A stretch of 17,718 bases of DNA from an uncultured Oscillibacter sp. (GTDB lineage: Bacteria; Bacillota; Clostridia; Oscillospirales; Oscillospiraceae), in NCBI GenBank assembly GCA_900544105.1, contig UQUC01000052.1, positions 1-17,718 on the forward strand, given 5' to 3'. Position 1 is the first letter of the stretch. Each line of letters begins with the position of its first letter. Shown one piece after another: positions 1 to 6,373 of this stretch. A program made the position numbers and the translations under genes. A model generated the notes under the pieces. The model was given only the letters and a program-made list of their open reading frames with translations, was not told where the DNA came from and did not search any database.

Positions 1-2
1 CG

Positions 3-875
3 CCCTTTATCCGGCTCTGGATCTGGGTGCTGACCCCGCTGAATTTTCTCTTTTCCCGGTGGAAAAAGCTGGTTTCCCGCTTCTTCAAGACAGATGACGA
101 TGCAAAAATGTCCCACGAGGAGTTGCTTCTTTTTATGGAGGACGTGGAGCAGGACGGCGGCATTGATGAAAACGAGGGCGAGCTGCTGCGCAATGCTCTT
201 GAGTTCCGCGACCTGACGGCGGCAGAAATTTTGACCCATCGAATCGACTTGGAGGCCGTGGACATCAGCGAAAGCCATGAGGAAATTGCCAGAGCCTTTA
301 CGCAGTCCCGCTTTTCCCGCCTACTGGTCTACCGGGATACTATCGATCAGATCGTCGGCGTTCTTCATCAGAAGGACTTCTATATCAACGGCAAGATGAC
401 GGATCAAACCATTACGGAGATTATGACGGAGCCGCTGTTTGTCTATCAGCACACAAAAATCCGGGATATTTTGAAAATGCTCCAGCATCAGAAGTCCCAT
501 GTCGCCGTAGTCGTAGACGATTTTGGCGGGACGCTTGGTATTGTTACGATGGAGGATATTCTGGAAGAACTGGTCGGTGAAATTTGGGACGAACACGACG
601 AAGTGGAAGAAGATTTTGAAAAGCTGGACGAGAATACCTACCGTGTGGACTGCTCCGTCAGTTTGGAAGATTTTATGGAATTCTTTGATGTCAAGCTGGA
701 ATCGGACAGTGTTTCTGTCGGCGGCTGGGTCATGGAGCAGCTGAATAGAGTCCCCATCAAGGGCGATTCCTTTACCGCTCAGAATTTGGAGATCACGGTC
801 TCCGATCTGAGTGCGTACAGGGTATCCTTCATCACAGTCAGGCAATGCGACGTGTGTTTGGCCTGCGCACAATAA
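3..875 (+). CDS. CorC/CNNM-family CBS-domain membrane protein (hemolysin-C-like), 5' truncated by window edge
   Basis: This is the C-terminal part of a protein of the CorC/HlyC/CNNM family. The reading frame is open from the first codon of the window, and the leading residues (PFIRLWIWVLTPLNFLFSR) look like the end of a DUF21 membrane domain, so the GTG at 27 is probably internal. A cytoplasmic linker follows, then a pair of CBS domains (about residues 75-195 of the visible part, including EIMTEPLFVYQ and a DDFGGTLGIVTMEDILEELVGEI stretch in its conserved place), an acidic stretch, and a C-terminal CorC_HlyC domain with the usual VSVGGWV motif. Members are implicated in Mg2+/Co2+ or Na+ export; the substrate here cannot be told. 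The stop lies 29 bp before the potassium channel gene, which has its own ribosome site, so the two probably share an operon. The family call is firm. The transported ion is not known. Confidence 0.9.
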   Translation, partial: PFIRLWIWVLTPLNFLFSRWKKLVSRFFKTDDDAKMSHEELLLFMEDVEQDGGIDENEGELLRNALEFRDLTAAEILTHRIDLEAVDISESHEEIARAFTQSRFSRLLVYRDTIDQIVGVLHQKDFYINGKMTDQTITEIMTEPLFVYQHTKIRDILKMLQHQKSHVAVVVDDFGGTLGIVTMEDILEELVGEIWDEHDEVEEDFEKLDENTYRVDCSVSLEDFMEFFDVKLESDSVSVGGWVMEQLNRVPIKGDSFTAQNLEITVSDLSAYRVSFITVRQCDVCLACAQ

Positions 876-904
876 ATCTATCGCACGATTCACAAGGAGT
901 GAGG

Positions 905-2248
905 ATGATGTCGGAAGAAATGGTTTGCAGAAAGCACCGCCTTTCGTCTTTTCAAATTATCATATTGGGCTTTGCCGGGGTCATTCTGTTGGGTGCGTTG
1001 CTGCTGATGCTGCCGCTTTCCACAACAGCCGGGTGCGTAACGCCATTTCATGAAGCGCTTTTCACCGCGACCTCCGCTGTTTGTGTGACGGGTCTTGTGG
1101 TGCAGGATACCGGCAGCTATTGGTCGGTCTTTGGCCAGGCGGTGATCCTGACGCTGATTCAGATAGGTGGGCTCGGTGTTGTCACTGTGACGGCATCGTT
1201 TGCGCTGCTGTCCGGGCGAAGGATCTCTCTGATGCAGCGCAGCACCATGCAGGACGCCATCTCAGCGCCGAAGGTCGGAGGGATCGTCCGGCTGACACGG
1301 TTCATCCTGCGGGGAACATTTCTGATCGAACTGATCGGTGCGCTTGCCATGCTGCCGGTGTTTTTCCGCGACTACGGATGGCGCGGGATCTGGATGGCGG
1401 TATTTCACTCCATCTCCGCCTTTTGCAACGCGGGGTTTGACATTCTGGGAACGAACAACAATTTGTATCCGTCCCTTACCGGTTATGTCCAAAATCCGGT
1501 GATCAATATCACGATCATGCTGCTGATCATAACCGGCGGCATCGGTTTTCTGACATGGGATGACATTTGCGAAAACAAGCTGCACTTCCACCGTTATCGA
1601 ATGCAGAGCAAGGTGATTCTTGTCACGACACTTGCACTAATCGTCCTTCCGGCGCTGTTTTTCTTCTTTGTGGACTTTGATGACCTTCCCCTCAGAGAGC
1701 GGGTTCAGGCAGCCATGTTCCAATCGGTCACGCCGAGAACGGCGGGCTTCAACACAGTCGATCTACCCGCCATGTCCGGCGCGTCGCTGGGCGTGATGAT
1801 CCTTCTGATGCTCATCGGCGGTTCTCCCGGCTCCACGGCAGGCGGCATGAAAACCACAACGCTGGCTGTTTTGCTTGCCAATGCTGCCGCGAGCTTCCGG
1901 CAGCGGGACAGCGCTCAATTCTTTGGGCGCAGAGTCGATTGCAGTGCCGTCAAAACCGCCGCGACCATTCTGACGATGTACCTTGCGCTGTTCTTTGGGG
2001 GAGCCGTCTTTATCAGCGTATATGAGAATCTTCCACTGTCCTCCTGCCTATATGAAACCGCGTCGGCGGTGGGCACCGTGGGACTGACATTGGGTATTAC
2101 GCCGCAGCTGCACATTCCCTCGCAAATGGTATTGATCGCGCTGATGTATCTGGGCAGAGTCGGCGGGCTGACGCTCATTTATGCGGCGGTGTCCAGCAAA
2201 AAAAGCGGCAATGCAAAGCTGCCGCAGGAAAGAATCACGATTGGATAA
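905..2248 (+). CDS. ktrB: KtrB/TrkH-family potassium channel subunit
   Basis: Membrane subunit of a Ktr-type K+ uptake system, about 447 residues, the usual size for KtrB. The four pore-loop filters of the TrkH/KtrB fold are visible in order: CVTGLVVQDTG (residues 60-70), CNAGFDILG, TPRTAGFNTVD and AVGTVGLTLG. Between them lie pairs of hydrophobic helices, and a glycine-rich segment (MLIGGSPGSTAGGMKTTT) sits before the last filter. The frame is open from 845, but the ribosome site AAGGAG at 894-899 supports a start at ATG 905, or at ATG 908, which gives a more usual spacer. The gene is followed after 20 bp by the regulatory subunit gene, the standard ktrB-ktrA pairing. The two proteins should form a dimeric channel on an octameric RCK ring at the cytoplasmic membrane. 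The assignment rests on filters, length and partner gene. Confidence 0.95.
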   Translation: MMSEEMVCRKHRLSSFQIIILGFAGVILLGALLLMLPLSTTAGCVTPFHEALFTATSAVCVTGLVVQDTGSYWSVFGQAVILTLIQIGGLGVVTVTASFALLSGRRISLMQRSTMQDAISAPKVGGIVRLTRFILRGTFLIELIGALAMLPVFFRDYGWRGIWMAVFHSISAFCNAGFDILGTNNNLYPSLTGYVQNPVINITIMLLIITGGIGFLTWDDICENKLHFHRYRMQSKVILVTTLALIVLPALFFFFVDFDDLPLRERVQAAMFQSVTPRTAGFNTVDLPAMSGASLGVMILLMLIGGSPGSTAGGMKTTTLAVLLANAAASFRQRDSAQFFGRRVDCSAVKTAATILTMYLALFFGGAVFISVYENLPLSSCLYETASAVGTVGLTLGITPQLHIPSQMVLIALMYLGRVGGLTLIYAAVSSKKSGNAKLPQERITIG

Positions 2249-2268
2249 GTAAAGGAGTTGTCTATCCC

Positions 2269-2916
2269 ATGAAAAATGTTTTATTGATTGGAGCAGGTCG
2301 CTTTGGGCGGCATATCGCCATGCAGCTCTCTCAACTGGGGCATCAGGTCATGGCAGTTGATACCAACGAGGAGCGGATCAACGATGTGCTTCCGTTTGTC
2401 ACCAACGCACAGATCGGCGACAGCACCAATGCGGAGTTCCTGCGTTCGCTCGGCATCGGAAATTTTGATGTTTGCTTTGTGACCATCAGCGGCAACTTCC
2501 AGAACTCGCTGGAGACCACCTCGCTGCTGAAAGAGCTGGGCGCAAAATGCGTGGTATCCCGCGCCGAACGCGACGTGCAGGCGAAGTTTCTGCTCCGCAA
2601 CGGCGCAGATAACGTGGTCTATCCCGAAAAGCAGATGGCAAAATGGGCAGCGATTCGATTCACTGCCGACCATATTTTTGACTATATAGAGATCGACGAG
2701 CAGTACGCCATCTTTGAAGTTCAGGTGCCAGAGGCGTGGGTCGGGAAAAGCGTTGGTGAGCTGAACGTCCGCAGAAAGTTTGGCATCAACATTCTTGGCA
2801 TCAAGCGTGCAGGAAAAACGGATGTTTCCGTTACGCCGGACACCATATTGTCCGATGACATTACGATTTTGGCATTGGGTGAGTATAAAGCCCTGCAAAA
2901 GTGCTTTCGGATTTGA
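2269..2916 (+). CDS. ktrA: KtrA/TrkA-family RCK regulatory subunit of potassium uptake
   Basis: Cytoplasmic gating subunit of 215 residues, the usual length for a single-RCK KtrA. The N-terminal Rossmann fold shows the nucleotide-binding loop GAGRFG (residues 8-13) and the acidic residue at the end of strand 2 (Asp31 in MAVDTNEER). GDSTN and FVTISGNF follow in the places usual for the RCK_N domain. The C-terminal part from about residue 135 (EVQVPEAWVGKSVGELNVRR, then GINILGIKR and an ILSDDITILALG segment) is a TrkA_C domain, which in KtrA proteins binds a regulatory ligand such as cyclic-di-AMP. The AAAGGAG ribosome site at 2251-2257 lies 11 nt from the ATG, slightly long. The gene is 20 bp after ktrB and 32 bp before the next start, so it is almost surely cotranscribed. 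Ligand identity (ATP/ADP, c-di-AMP) is inferred from the family. Confidence 0.95.
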   Translation: MKNVLLIGAGRFGRHIAMQLSQLGHQVMAVDTNEERINDVLPFVTNAQIGDSTNAEFLRSLGIGNFDVCFVTISGNFQNSLETTSLLKELGAKCVVSRAERDVQAKFLLRNGADNVVYPEKQMAKWAAIRFTADHIFDYIEIDEQYAIFEVQVPEAWVGKSVGELNVRRKFGINILGIKRAGKTDVSVTPDTILSDDITILALGEYKALQKCFRI

Positions 2917-2948
2917 AAGGGCCTCCCATACTGACAGAAAGGAAATAC

Positions 2949-4157
2949 ATGGAGAAAAAACCACAAAACACAGCCGGTGACAGAAACGGGGATCCCGCGC
3001 CGCAGGGAAGCAAGTGGCCGGACAAGACGATCATTCGCTATATTACCCGCGCACTGGTGCTGCTGATCATATTCGCATGGGCGCTGGTAAACCTTGACGT
3101 TGTTTTGCGGTTTCTCGGCAAGGTGCTTGCGCTGTTCACTCCGTTTTTGATCGGCGGCGCGATTGCTTTTTTGATCAACGTAGTCCTTCGACCGTTGGAA
3201 TGCTGCTGGAACAAGGTGTGCCGCAAAGCTCCTGCAAAGCTGGTCCGCCCTGTGTGCCTGACAGCAAGCACCGTACTTGTCCTTGGAATTCTGTTTGCCG
3301 TGGTGTTTATGATGATCCCCAGCCTGCGGGAATCCGGCGAAGAGTTTATCCAAAACATTCCGCTCTATGTGGAAGAGATCGGACGGTGGTGGACAGGCGT
3401 TGTCCAGTTTGCCGCAAAATATAACATCGTCCTGCCCGAATACGCCATAGACTCTGACCTGTTGATCGAGAAGGTCACCGCCTTGATCAGCGACGAGGGA
3501 AGCGGCATCCTCACCGTGACGTGGGGCGCAGCAACCTCTGTCCTGTCGGTTTTGGTGGACGTTCTCTTGGGACTTGTTTTTGCGCTGTATCTGCTCGCAA
3601 AGAAAGAAGTCATTGCAGCACATTTGAAAAAACTCATTGTGACAGTCCTTCCGCAAAAGAAGGCACAGCGGCTTCTGAGTATTGCCTTTCTGACCAGCCA
3701 AACCTTTACAAATTTTGTCAGCGGACAGCTTACCGAAGCGGTCATCATCGGCGTTCTGTGCTTCTTTGGAATGCTGATCCTTGGGATTCCGTATGCTGGC
3801 GCGGTCTCCGCGTTTGTGGCCGTTACTGCGCTGGTACCGATTTTTGGCGCATGGATTGGCGGCGGTCTTGGCGCGTTTTTGATCCTGCTGGCAGAACCCG
3901 GCAAGGCTCTGTGGTTCATTCTCTTTCTGCTCATTTTGCAGCAGGTGGAGGGCAATCTGATTTATCCCAAGGTGGTCGGCAAGTCCGTTGGGCTTCCCGG
4001 ACTGCTTGTGCTGATGGCTGTTACAATCGGCGGCGAAGCATTCGGCGTCTTAGGGATGCTGTTCAGCGTACCCGTCTGCGCCGTGCTGTTCAGCCTCTAT
4101 CTGGAGTTCATGAAGAAAGCCACGCAAAAAAATGATGACAAACACACCGGTCTATAA
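2949..4157 (+). CDS. AI-2E/PerM-family transporter
   Basis: Integral membrane protein of 402 residues in the AI-2E transporter (PerM/YdiK/YtvI-like) family. Residues 1-30 form a polar basic cytoplasmic tail; hydrophobic segments follow at roughly 32-85 and 100-125. A soluble stretch of about 80 residues (EEFIQNIPLYVEEIGRWW, with an amphipathic region) comes next, then a run of helices holding the typical family signature near the C-terminus, GNLIYPKVVGKSVGLPGL, followed by the GGEAFGVLGMLFSVPVCAV pattern. The frame is open from 2901, but AGAAAGGAAA just before ATG 2949 and overlap with ktrA upstream favour this start. Despite the family name, many members are Na+/H+ antiporters or have no known substrate. 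A role in ion balance next to the potassium genes is plausible but only inferred. Confidence 0.9.
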   Translation: MEKKPQNTAGDRNGDPAPQGSKWPDKTIIRYITRALVLLIIFAWALVNLDVVLRFLGKVLALFTPFLIGGAIAFLINVVLRPLECCWNKVCRKAPAKLVRPVCLTASTVLVLGILFAVVFMMIPSLRESGEEFIQNIPLYVEEIGRWWTGVVQFAAKYNIVLPEYAIDSDLLIEKVTALISDEGSGILTVTWGAATSVLSVLVDVLLGLVFALYLLAKKEVIAAHLKKLIVTVLPQKKAQRLLSIAFLTSQTFTNFVSGQLTEAVIIGVLCFFGMLILGIPYAGAVSAFVAVTALVPIFGAWIGGGLGAFLILLAEPGKALWFILFLLILQQVEGNLIYPKVVGKSVGLPGLLVLMAVTIGGEAFGVLGMLFSVPVCAVLFSLYLEFMKKATQKNDDKHTGL

Positions 4158-4397
4158 ATTAGATGTTTCTTCTTGTGTTCAATACAATGGTTTTATATTG
4201 AAGGAAATCGCAACACTATGAGGTGGGTGTGAATTGATTGCCGCTATGTCCAAGATCGGCGGATTCTCTAAAAAAGGCTGTGGTGCTACTTTAGCACCAT
4301 TCACCGCGATAATTATCCACCGATTTTTTAAGATTGGCCAAGCAACGCTGCCATGTTGTTTTGAGAGCAAAAAGATAGCTTTAGAACGCGATGATTA
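4158..4397. other. AT-rich intergenic stretch with weak hairpins; no convincing gene
   Basis: About 240 bp with no recognisable gene. Two inverted repeats are visible: TTCAATA (4178-4184) with TATTGAA (4196-4202), and a tighter hairpin TGGTGCT (4281-4287), loop ACTTT, AGCACCA (4293-4299). Neither is followed by a T-run, so neither is a typical terminator for the upstream operon. A possible small frame runs from TTG 4234 or ATG 4246 to TAG 4396-4398, with GAGGTG at 4220-4225 as ribosome site. Its translation (starting MSKIGGFSKKGCGATL) resembles nothing I know and I do not call it a gene. Base composition is visibly more AT-rich than in the flanking operon, which fits the start of an acquired segment. 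Confidence 0.5.
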
Positions 4398-4574
4398 GAA
4401 TTTAATAGACCCTCGATTATCAGGGCGTTCAAGAATTATCACCTGTTTGGCTTTACCGGCACATCGATTTTCGCCGCTAATACAGGAAAAGGTAAGCACA
4501 TGGAATTGCTGACCACGTCGCAAACCTTTGGCGATCAGTCCTACACCATTATGGATGCAATCAAACTTGTATAA
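4398..4574 (+). pseudogene. Remnant of type I restriction enzyme R subunit (HsdR), internal fragment
   Basis: A frame from GAA 4398 to the TAA at 4572-4574 gives 58 residues that read as the middle of an HsdR helicase/translocase. IIRAFKNYHLFGFTGTSIF covers helicase motif III (usually FGFTGTPIF, here TGTS), then come AANTGKGK, ELLTTSQTFGD, and YTIMDAIK where intact proteins have YTIVDAIND. An in-frame TGA lies just upstream (4392-4394) and a stop follows right after DAIK, so only a shard of a protein of about 1000 residues is left. No endonuclease domain, specificity subunit or methylase is present. It marks a decayed restriction-modification locus in the accessory segment. The recognition rests on the motif string only and has not been checked against a database. 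Confidence 0.7.
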
Positions 4575-4651
4575 AGTGGAGAAGGTCACATCTTCGGAAT
4601 AGGCGTGGTATCTGAGTGAAAAGTATCTTTACACGAAAAGAGAGAGCTGAT

Positions 4652-5560
4652 TTGATTGATTTTACGAATCTCCCTACCCGCAACAAGTGTTACGCAGGGG
4701 CCAATGGTGTGAAGCGAGCTGTGATTTATCGGGACGAGCAATATATGCTGAAATTTCCGAGCAAAGCGCCTAAGAACAAGGACCTGAACTATGCCAATAG
4801 CTGTATCTCGGAATATATCGGCTGTCACATTTTCAACAGCGTGGGGATTACGGCACAGGAAACCATTTTGGGCGTTTATCGGAAGGGTGGCGTGGAAAAA
4901 ATCGTTGTTGCCTGCAAGGACTTCACTTCCCCGGGAATCGTGCTTCAGGATTTCGCGTCCCTGAAAAATACGGTGATCAATTCCAGCCATAACGGGTACG
5001 GAACCGAGTTGACCGGCATCATGCAGGCAATGGATGAGCAAACGGCGTTCTCACCCACATTGCTGAAACAGTACTTTTGGGATGTATTTATCGTGGACGC
5101 GTTGATCGGAAACTGGAATCGGCACAACGGAAATTGGGGGTTTCTCTACAACACTACAACGGACGAGATCTCAATCGCCCCTGTGTATGACTGCGGTAGC
5201 AGCCTGTATCCCCAAGCGGATGAGGCAATTATGCGGGCCACATTGGAAAACCAACCGCAGAGAGACCTACGGACATTTTCACTACCGCTGTCAGTCGTCA
5301 AAATCAATAACCAGCAGATCAACTACTTTGATTTTATTTCCTCGTTGAAAAACGCGGACTGCAACGGGGCGTTGAAGCGAATTCTTCCAAAGGTCAATAT
5401 AAATCATATTTTCCGAATTGTGGATGAAACTCCGTTTATTTCAGAACTACAAAAGCAGTTTTATAAAACGATGTTACAGTCGAGAAAGGAGCGCATCCTC
5501 GACTTTTCAATGGAGAAGCTGCTGAAGCAGGAAAAGGAACGGCAGCGGTACACGCGGTAA
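4652..5560 (+). CDS. HipA/CtkA-like serine/threonine kinase with substituted catalytic Asp
   Basis: A compact HipA-fold kinase of about 302 residues, resembling the CtkA-type branch, which lacks the HipA N-terminal subdomain. The family usually begins M-I-D-F-T-N and continues to a YNGANG-like loop, which here is IDFTNLPTRNKCYAGANG. That places the start at TTG 4652, after AGAGAG, rather than at GTG 4616, which would add 12 residues and has no clear ribosome site. ATP-site Lys34 (YMLKFP) and NSCISEYIGCHIF are present. The catalytic loop reads GNWNRHNGNWGFLY: position 156 is Asn where relatives have Asp (FDRHNGNW). The metal-binding Asp180 in PVYDCGSSLYP is kept. No HTH antitoxin (HipB-like) gene adjoins it. 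It follows an HsdR remnant and ends at a strong terminator. Family members phosphorylate protein targets; this copy may be inactive or altered. Confidence 0.85.
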   Translation: MIDFTNLPTRNKCYAGANGVKRAVIYRDEQYMLKFPSKAPKNKDLNYANSCISEYIGCHIFNSVGITAQETILGVYRKGGVEKIVVACKDFTSPGIVLQDFASLKNTVINSSHNGYGTELTGIMQAMDEQTAFSPTLLKQYFWDVFIVDALIGNWNRHNGNWGFLYNTTTDEISIAPVYDCGSSLYPQADEAIMRATLENQPQRDLRTFSLPLSVVKINNQQINYFDFISSLKNADCNGALKRILPKVNINHIFRIVDETPFISELQKQFYKTMLQSRKERILDFSMEKLLKQEKERQRYTR

Positions 5561-5580
5561 TTGAATACGGTGATTTTTGC

Positions 5581-5611
5581 AACAGGGTGTCAGCTTGACA
5601 CCCTGTTTTTT
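5581..5611 (+). terminator. Strong intrinsic terminator after the HipA/CtkA-like gene
   Basis: A perfect 12-bp stem, AACAGGGTGTCA (5581-5592) with TGACACCCTGTT (5596-5607), has a three-base loop GCT and runs directly into six T (5606-5611). It begins 20 bp after the kinase stop codon, so it ends that transcript. Confidence 0.92.
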
Positions 5612-6104
5612 GCACCTTGGTTTGGCCATAAAAATTTTTTTCAAATTTTTCAAAATAATAAGTTCGCTTTTGAGCCTTGAATGTTGTAGTAGGGGGGTGA
5701 GAGGGTCACACGCCCCTCAATGCACCTTGAAAACCAAATACCCATTCATCAAGTACATCAGTTCCGATGCGCGAAAGCGCGAGCCACAGCAGCAGGGTAC
5801 GCCATGACCCCGGTTTACCGGGTCCAGCGAGAAACCCCTCTGCGAGTATCGGGTTGCCCCCGGTATGGCGATGACAGTCGGAATGACAATGGTACTCCCG
5901 TCCAGCCACAGTTTCAAGCAATGGGGGCGGCTCTGTCAGAACGGCAGTTGGGGTGAAACGCCCGTGAGGAGGTGCAGCAAACCGCCGCTTGATGATTTCC
6001 TAGGCTTCGGCCTGCACACGGGGCGTTGAGGACAAATAGTGTGCGATACGCCAACAAAGAGGATAAAGGCGCAACTTCTGCCGATTTCAAGCCGCAAAAA
6101 TATG
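5612..6104. other. Structured non-coding region of the mobile element; candidate oriT or attachment/regulatory region
   Basis: About 490 bp without a convincing gene. It opens with a very AT-rich tract (about 5628-5665, runs of A and T), then turns GC-rich with a G6 run at about 5692-5698. Several short hairpins follow: GCGC-GAAA-GCGC near 5770; GACCC-C-GGT/ACC-GGGTC near 5806-5823 (one bulged C); and AGGC-TTCG-GCCT at 6002-6013, a classic UUCG-type tetraloop. The octamer-plus TGCACCTTG occurs twice, near 5610 and near 5720. Short frames of 65-80 codons are open on both strands across 5717-5956, which is what GC-rich structured DNA gives by chance; the minus-strand frame 5717-5917 (ending SELMYLMNGYLVFKVH) is the most protein-like but has no recognised domain. 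Position next to a recombinase suggests a nicking or mobilisation site, but no relaxase gene is present here. Confidence 0.4.
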
Positions 6105-6128
6105 ACCGGGCCTGCATGAAGGCCCGGT
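6105..6128 (+). terminator. GC-rich hairpin upstream of the small ORF; weak terminator or attenuator
   Basis: A 9-bp perfect stem, ACCGGGCCT (6105-6113) and AGGCCCGGT (6120-6128), with loop GCATGA, is followed by TTAATTT rather than a clean T-run. It may stop upstream transcription, or act as a leader hairpin ahead of the small ORF that starts 45 bp later. Confidence 0.5.
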
Positions 6129-6173
6129 TAATTTGCGTTCAAACGGAAATAATTTTCCTATGGAGGTGTGACC

Positions 6174-6335
6174 TTGGAAAAAAAGGAAAACTTGCAGCGG
6201 ATCGGAGCCGCGACCTATGTGATCGAGCGGGTGTTTGCCGGCGGCAGGACACCGCAGGAGGCCGTGGCGGAGGAAATTATTACCACCGCTAAAAAAGCTG
6301 ATTTTTTTGACCACTCAGGCAATAAAGTGATATAA
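6174..6335 (+). CDS. Small 53-residue protein immediately upstream of the serine recombinase
   Basis: A small gene starting at TTG 6174, set 6 nt after the excellent ribosome site GGAGGT (6162-6167) and ending at TAA 6333-6335. The product is soluble and mixed-charge: it begins MEKKENLQRIGAATYVIER, carries FAGGRTPQEAVAEEI in the middle, and ends FFDHSGNKVI. The amphipathic pattern suggests two helices. I do not recognise a named family. It lies in the same direction as, and 38 bp before, the recombinase start, and the recombinase promoter is embedded in its last codons. Small proteins beside large serine recombinases are sometimes recombination directionality factors or regulators, so that is a possible role; it is a guess from position. 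The strong ribosome site, composition and intact frame argue that it is a real gene despite the TTG start. Confidence 0.65.
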   Translation: MEKKENLQRIGAATYVIERVFAGGRTPQEAVAEEIITTAKKADFFDHSGNKVI

Positions 6336-6336
6336 T
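6307..6336 (+). promoter_or_regulatory. Near-consensus sigma-A promoter for the recombinase
   Basis: TTGACC (6307-6312) and a perfect TATAAT (6331-6336) are 18 bp apart. The elements overlap the last codons and stop of the small upstream gene, and transcription would start about 6343, some 30 bp before the recombinase ATG. This lets the recombinase be transcribed independently of the small gene. Confidence 0.8.
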
Positions 6337-6373
6337 GTCCATGTAAATGAGTGGTTCCGGAAGGGAGGATATT

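Noticed and set aside
2721..3701. 326-codon minus-strand frame opposite ktrA and the AI-2E gene
   Set aside because: The + strand proteins are clear family members with ribosome sites; the minus frame has no recognisable motif.
4616..4651. GTG 4616 as start of the HipA/CtkA-like gene
   Set aside because: It would add 12 residues before the conserved IDFTN start and has no good ribosome site; TTG 4652 follows AGAGAG. Not excluded.
5717..5917. Minus-strand 66-residue frame with CCCG and ELMYLMNGYLVFKVH
   Set aside because: It looks somewhat protein-like, but has no clear ribosome site or known family and overlaps open frames on both strands in a hairpin-rich block; left as a possibility and not called.
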